From the NCBI GenBank assembly GCA_003554345.1, contig PWGE01000260.1:1-9078 (forward strand): a DNA stretch of 9,078 nt, in the 5' to 3' direction. The stretch comes from Candidatus Sumerlaeota bacterium (GTDB taxonomy: Bacteria > Sumerlaeota > T1SED10-198M). The notes under the pieces were generated by a model, which saw only the letters and a list, made by a program, of their open reading frames with translations, had not been told where the DNA came from and searched no databases. Within the stretch, counting starts at the first letter, position 1. Every line of letters starts with the position of its first letter. This document shows, in pieces, positions 6,630 to 9,078 of this stretch. A program made the translations under genes and the position numbers.

Positions 6630-7457
6630 TTACTTCAGATTTTTGTTATTGAATATAAAAATACCTATTACAAGCAATAAAGCAGAATAAAAACCGGCAT
6701 AGGGGATAAGAAAAGGATTAAAGGCCACACTTATCACTTCGGGAAGGTTTTCGGCATGAACCACCTGGGAACGAACATTGAAATTTTCTAAGTTTGGTAT
6801 GATCCTGTAAACGATATCCATAATAAAAATTTTTATCTGTTCCCCGAGTACTTCCTCTTCAGGAATGATGCCCTGTTCTAAACGCGCCCGCAAACGAATG
6901 ATTTCGCGCCCCAGATCGTTGCATAGTCTTCCCGAAATAAAAAGTATGAGGGTGTATACCCCGCTCAAAAGAGGGGTGGTGAAAGAGGAAAACATGACTG
7001 CCATGGCAGTAATAATGCTGAGTTCGAGATAATTGTAAAAGATGGGCAGCAACAGGTAACCAGAAAAAGAAACGCGCGGGGTCAGAGCAATAAGGACAAA
7101 AAAGACCAGTGCCATAAGAGTGATGATGACATAGATTGTGCCTAATAACCCGAGGTATTTGCCGAGAATATACTGCCATCGCTTGATGGGTTTGGAAATA
7201 ACAGTGTATATTGTTTTTTTGTCCACTTCGCTATAGATGAGGGTGATACCCACAAATATTGCAATTATGATGGAAAAAATGTTGATGGTAGCCAGTCCGA
7301 TATCCTTTATGACCCGGTCATGTTGTCCGATAGTGAGTTCTCCTAAAACCAGGGAAGAAAGGATAAGTATTATCGCAAAGATGAGCAGTATGTATAAGAT
7401 GCGGTTTCGTATGGCTTCGCGAAAGGTGTTATAAGCAATAGACCAGACTTTTCCCAT
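6630..7457 (-). CDS. ABC-2 type transporter permease
   Basis: Integral membrane subunit of an ABC-2 (NosY/NatB-like) exporter, partner of the ATPase encoded just upstream. I choose the ATG at 7457 (MGKVWSIAYNTFREAIRNR, 275 residues). It lies 4 nt after the ATPase stop and is preceded by GGGAG inside the end of that gene. The open frame extends to 7622, but that part overlaps the ATPase coding region and does not look like a permease. Hydrophobic segments are near residues 20-40, 55-75, 105-127, 132-152, 155-177 and 250-270, giving about six helices. A cytoplasmic loop DKKTIYTVISKPIKRWQYILGKYLG, typical of the family, sits between helices 2 and 3. A long polar segment (about 178-240) lies before the last helix. 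The cargo is unknown. The TPR gene follows after 10 nt. Confidence 0.93.
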   Translation of the reverse strand: MGKVWSIAYNTFREAIRNRILYILLIFAIILILSSLVLGELTIGQHDRVIKDIGLATINIFSIIIAIFVGITLIYSEVDKKTIYTVISKPIKRWQYILGKYLGLLGTIYVIITLMALVFFVLIALTPRVSFSGYLLLPIFYNYLELSIITAMAVMFSSFTTPLLSGVYTLILFISGRLCNDLGREIIRLRARLEQGIIPEEEVLGEQIKIFIMDIVYRIIPNLENFNVRSQVVHAENLPEVISVAFNPFLIPYAGFYSALLLVIGIFIFNNKNLK

Positions 7458-7461
7458 GAAA

Positions 7462-8439
7462 TTATTCTCCCATTTTGATTTTTCTGATAAAATAGTCCTC
7501 AAGCGTTTCCCGGCGGGGAGAAACAGAGATGATTTGAGCTTTTTCATCTGTTTCGGAAATCTGCCGGAGGATGGCGTTAATATCAATGCCTGCCGGGAAG
7601 AAAAGAAAAACCTCCCCTTCATGAACCAGGGCTTTTTCAGCCTTTTCTTCGAGTGTTTGAATGAGCTCTTTGTGGTAAGTGTTCACCTGTACTTCGTAAC
7701 CGGTAATATCGGTCGATAACAGGTCTGTCATCTTCCCTACGTTTAATAACTCTCCCTGGTAGAGAATGGCTACCCGGTCACAGATCGTTTCGACGTCCTG
7801 TAATATATGGGAACTGAAAAATATGGTTTTTCCCTGTTCTTTGAGCTTTAAAATAACATCTCGCAATTCTTTACGTCCCAGTGGGTCAAGACCGGAAAGA
7901 GGTTCATCTAAAATGATCAATGAAGGATCGCTCAGGATGGCCTGGGCTAATCCGATTCGCTGAATCATCCCTTTAGAATAACCCTTTAAAGGGAGTTTTT
8001 CAATGTCAAAATTATCCAGTCCTACCAACTTTAAAACTTCCGGTATGCGTTTTTCAATTTTTTCTTCCGGCATTTCATAGAGTCTTCCGTAAAAGTCGAG
8101 AAATTCATCTCCTGTCAGGTAATCGTAAAAGTAAGGGTTCTCAGGCAAAAAACCTATTTTCCTTTTTACACCGACATTCCAGTACGGTTTGCCATAAATA
8201 CGAGCACTACCCGTGGTCGGGTAATGAATCGTCATCAGAATTTTGATGAGGGTGCTTTTCCCGGCTCCGTTGGGTCCTAATAGCCCGAAGACTTCGCCAT
8301 CTTCCACATTAAAAGAAAGGTTCTTCAGAGCATGTACTACTCGTTCCTTAAAACGCAGCTTCAGTTTGCCGTATTCGAAATCTACAACGCTCCGGCGATA
8401 AACCTTCGAGATGTTCTCTATATCTATAACCGAGCTCAT
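7462..8439 (-). CDS. ABC-2 exporter ATP-binding protein
   Basis: Nucleotide-binding subunit (325 residues) driving the adjacent ABC-2 permease. Walker A GPNGAGKST is at 55-63, Walker B LIILDEP at 174-180 with catalytic Glu179, D-loop SGLDP at 182-186 and H-switch His211. The Q-loop position reads FLPENP (97-102), with Glu in place of Gln, and the signature is YSKGM (154-158). Both variants are common in the NatA/CcmA-like group, so they do not imply inactivity. Residues 14-37 form a longer, basic loop before the ALKNLSF strand than in minimal ABC domains. The C-terminal 80 or so residues form the extra domain usual in this group. It is the first gene of operon 1. The start has GGGGGAG five bases upstream and a promoter about 55 bases upstream. 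Confidence 0.96.
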   Translation of the reverse strand: MSSVIDIENISKVYRRSVVDFEYGKLKLRFKERVVHALKNLSFNVEDGEVFGLLGPNGAGKSTLIKILMTIHYPTTGSARIYGKPYWNVGVKRKIGFLPENPYFYDYLTGDEFLDFYGRLYEMPEEKIEKRIPEVLKLVGLDNFDIEKLPLKGYSKGMIQRIGLAQAILSDPSLIILDEPLSGLDPLGRKELRDVILKLKEQGKTIFFSSHILQDVETICDRVAILYQGELLNVGKMTDLLSTDITGYEVQVNTYHKELIQTLEEKAEKALVHEGEVFLFFPAGIDINAILRQISETDEKAQIISVSPRRETLEDYFIRKIKMGE

Positions 8440-8444
8440 GATCT

Positions 8445-8451
8445 CTCCCCC
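8445..8451 (-). promoter_or_regulatory. Shine-Dalgarno site of the ABC ATPase gene
   Basis: GGGGGAG on the minus strand, five bases before the ATG at 8439. It supports that ATG over other candidates. Confidence 0.75.
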
Positions 8452-8491
8452 TGCTCAAAAATTTTGTATTTTTGCAGATAAATTATCATTT

Positions 8492-8520
8492 AATGTATCA
8501 TAATTTGTTAAAACTGCCAA
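8492..8520 (-). promoter_or_regulatory. Sigma70-like promoter of operon 1
   Basis: Minus strand: TTGGCA (8520 to 8515), a 17-nt spacer and TACATT (8497 to 8492), each a close match to the -35 and -10 consensus, in an AT-rich setting. The transcript would begin near 8485 and carry a leader of about 45 nt with no obvious hairpin. A short dyad ACAC-TG-GTGT lies just upstream (8519-8528), touching the -35, and could be a regulator site, though it may be chance. Confidence 0.55.
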
Positions 8521-8657
8521 CACTGGTGTGCATTTTCAGCTAAATGAAGAGTGTAAGCCGTCCCTGAACTTTTAAAAATTGTTTGTTGAATAAAACGCTT
8601 TCAGCCCCTATCTATTATCACTACCGGACAGAGCATATTGAGCTTGTCTTGTAAAGT

Positions 8658-8675
8658 ATCCCTGGTACAAGGGAT
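8658..8675. repeat. Short hairpin ATCCCT/AGGGAT
   Basis: ATCCCT (8658-8663) and AGGGAT (8670-8675) flank the six-base loop GGTACA. On the plus strand it is followed by GTTTT, so it might be a weak terminator for transcripts entering operon 1's upstream region, but no plus-strand gene is visible to need one. Confidence 0.35.
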
Positions 8676-8730
8676 GTTTTAAAGAGTGGAAAAGAGTACT
8701 ACCTTTGCCCTGTTTTTTTTCACGGACCTT

Positions 8731-8779
8731 CTGACATGAAAACCTCTGGCAGATGTTTCAGAGGAGTTCTTCATGTCAG
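8731..8779. repeat. Long interrupted inverted repeat
   Basis: CTGACATGAA (8731-8740) pairs perfectly with TTCATGTCAG (8770-8779), and CCTCTG (8743-8748) with CAGAGG (8759-8764), around a 10-nt loop. The AA at 8741-8742 can pair with TT at 8767-8768, giving about 18 pairs broken only by small bulges. The length and near-perfect pairing make chance unlikely. It could be a dispersed palindromic element or the stem of a structured RNA on either strand. No U tract follows it on either strand, so it is not an intrinsic terminator. Confidence 0.7.
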
Positions 8780-8878
8780 CACGAGTGCTAACGCCACCAA
8801 AAATGAAAATAAGATGCCGATACCGCCAGAGTGAACTGTAAGTCGGGGATCGGCGCTCCCGGGAAGCCAGAAATACAC
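8771..8878 (-). other. Possible 35-codon frame with hydrophobic end, doubtful
   Basis: A minus-strand frame from GTG (8878) to TGA (8771) would encode a 35-residue peptide with a polar start (VYFWLPGSADPRL) and a hydrophobic end (GILFSFLVALALVLT) that could span a membrane. There is no Shine-Dalgarno sequence, the start is GTG directly after an in-frame stop, and the frame crosses the GCCGAT hairpin. A longer frame overlaps it. I do not recognise it and consider it probably noncoding. Confidence 0.12.
8816..8854. repeat. Hairpin with GCCGAT/ATCGGC arms
   Basis: GCCGAT (8816-8821) pairs with ATCGGC (8849-8854). After one mismatch, CC (8823-8824) can pair with GG (8846-8847), closing a loop of about 21 nt. 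A near-palindrome, CTCCCGGGAAG (8856-8866), follows at once. With the 8731-8779 stem it forms a compact, GC-richer structured block in an AT-rich intergenic region. Confidence 0.5.
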
Positions 8879-8942
8879 TCATGAAGTGCAAGGTTTTTTA
8901 TCAATGTGTACTATATTTTGAAGAGTTTATTATCAGTGGTAG

Positions 8943-8964
8943 GGGCAAACCTATGTGTTTGCCC
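8943..8964. repeat. GGGCAAAC/GTTTGCCC hairpin, probable dispersed repeat
   Basis: GGGCAAAC (8943-8950) and GTTTGCCC (8957-8964) form a perfect 8-bp stem with the loop CTATGT. The wider string GGTAGGGGCAAACCTATGTG resembles a palindromic intergenic element that I recall as widespread in bacterial genomes. That resemblance is from memory and untested. Only one copy is in the window. Confidence 0.6.
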
Positions 8965-9039
8965 TGTATTACTCAAGTTTGACAGTAAACGGCAAAAAAG
9001 AGAGGTAAGATTTGTTTTAAGACCCATTTCATGGGGGTT

Positions 9040-9063
9040 CACTTTTTAGAATTTCTAAAAGTG
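9040..9063. repeat. AT-rich near-perfect palindrome
   Basis: CACTTTT (9040-9046) pairs with AAAAGTG (9057-9063), and after a one-base bulge AGAA (9048-9051) pairs with TTCT (9053-9056), giving 11 matched positions on each side. A smaller hairpin, CCCAT-TTC-ATGGG (9023-9035), lies just before it. Together they could form the transcript end of a gene beyond the right edge, an operator, or the end of a mobile element. The window stops 15 bases later, so none can be chosen. Confidence 0.5.
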
Positions 9064-9078
9064 TAGTGCCACGTATGA

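Larger units (their letters stand above)
8521..9078. other. Right-flank intergenic region with hairpin-rich DNA
   Basis: About 560 bases upstream of operon 1 with no convincing gene. The open frames here are short and lack Shine-Dalgarno sites or recognisable domains. The longest, on the minus strand from 8891 to 8679 (70 codons), runs straight through both hairpin elements and looks incidental. The region holds at least five dyad symmetries: 8658-8675, 8731-8779, 8816-8854, 8943-8964 and 9040-9063. That pattern fits decayed mobile or dispersed repeat DNA, or an unrecognised structured RNA, more than coding sequence. Confidence 0.6.

Noticed and set aside
6859-7179. 106-codon frame inside the permease gene
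   Set aside because: It is an out-of-frame shadow of the permease coding sequence, with no family features and no start signal.
7458-7622. Longer permease start giving a 330-residue protein
   Set aside because: The extra 55 codons overlap the end of the ATPase gene, read as low-quality shadow sequence, and the ATG at 7457 has a Shine-Dalgarno site and the family's N-terminus.
8695-8715. GEMM (cyclic-di-GMP) riboswitch, because of CAGGGCAAA on the minus strand
   Set aside because: The following GACGCAAAG-type segment and the tetraloop-receptor stems are missing.
8783-8791. CIRCE (HrcA) operator, because of GAGTGCTAA
   Set aside because: Only one half-site is present; no TTAGCACTC occurs nine bases before it.
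8679-8891. 70-codon minus-strand frame
   Set aside because: It runs through both hairpin elements, has no Shine-Dalgarno site or recognisable family, and has a composition like translated repeat DNA.

Overview
The window is a dense stretch of bacterial chromosome in which every well-supported gene lies on the minus strand. It reads from right (9078) to left (1) as two operons. Moderate base composition, Shine-Dalgarno sites of the GGAG type, sigma70-like promoters and the gene order ylxM-ffh-rpsP (best known from Firmicutes and some deeply branching or candidate bacterial phyla) indicate a bacterium. The lineage cannot be fixed from this sequence alone.

Operon 1 (8439 to 2733) has six tightly packed genes: an ABC-2 exporter ATPase, its membrane permease, a membrane-anchored TPR protein, PolX (DNA polymerase X plus PHP domain), endonuclease III (nth) and a HIT-family nucleotide hydrolase/transferase. 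Junctions range from a 43-bp overlap (polX/nth) to a 10-nt gap, so the six are probably one translationally coupled transcript. It joins an exporter module of unknown cargo to a base-excision-repair module. A sigma70-like promoter lies at 8492-8520, and a hairpin terminator overlaps the last stop codon (2708-2738).

Operon 2 (2411 to 179) is the signal recognition particle operon: ylxM (HTH protein), ffh (SRP54 GTPase) and rpsP (ribosomal protein S16). Its promoter sits so close to the ylxM start that the transcript looks leaderless. S16 carries an unusual Glu/Thr/Ser-rich tail of about 80 residues. The usual followers (KH protein, rimM, trmD, rplS) are not in the window; instead there is a hairpin and then a probable new promoter with nested inverted repeats (1-97).

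The right flank, 8440-9078, has no convincing gene. It holds the operon 1 promoter and several hairpin-forming elements: an 18-bp interrupted stem at 8731-8779, a hairpin with GCCGAT arms at 8816-8854, a GGGCAAAC/GTTTGCCC hairpin that looks like a dispersed repeat, and a near-perfect palindrome at 9040-9063. I see no tRNA, rRNA, CRISPR array, complete insertion sequence or clear defence system. The genes themselves are ordinary families. The items most worth a second look are the leaderless ylxM start, the S16 tail, the TPR protein with a duplicated pseudopilin-like C-terminus beside an ABC-2 exporter, and the structured DNA of the right flank.
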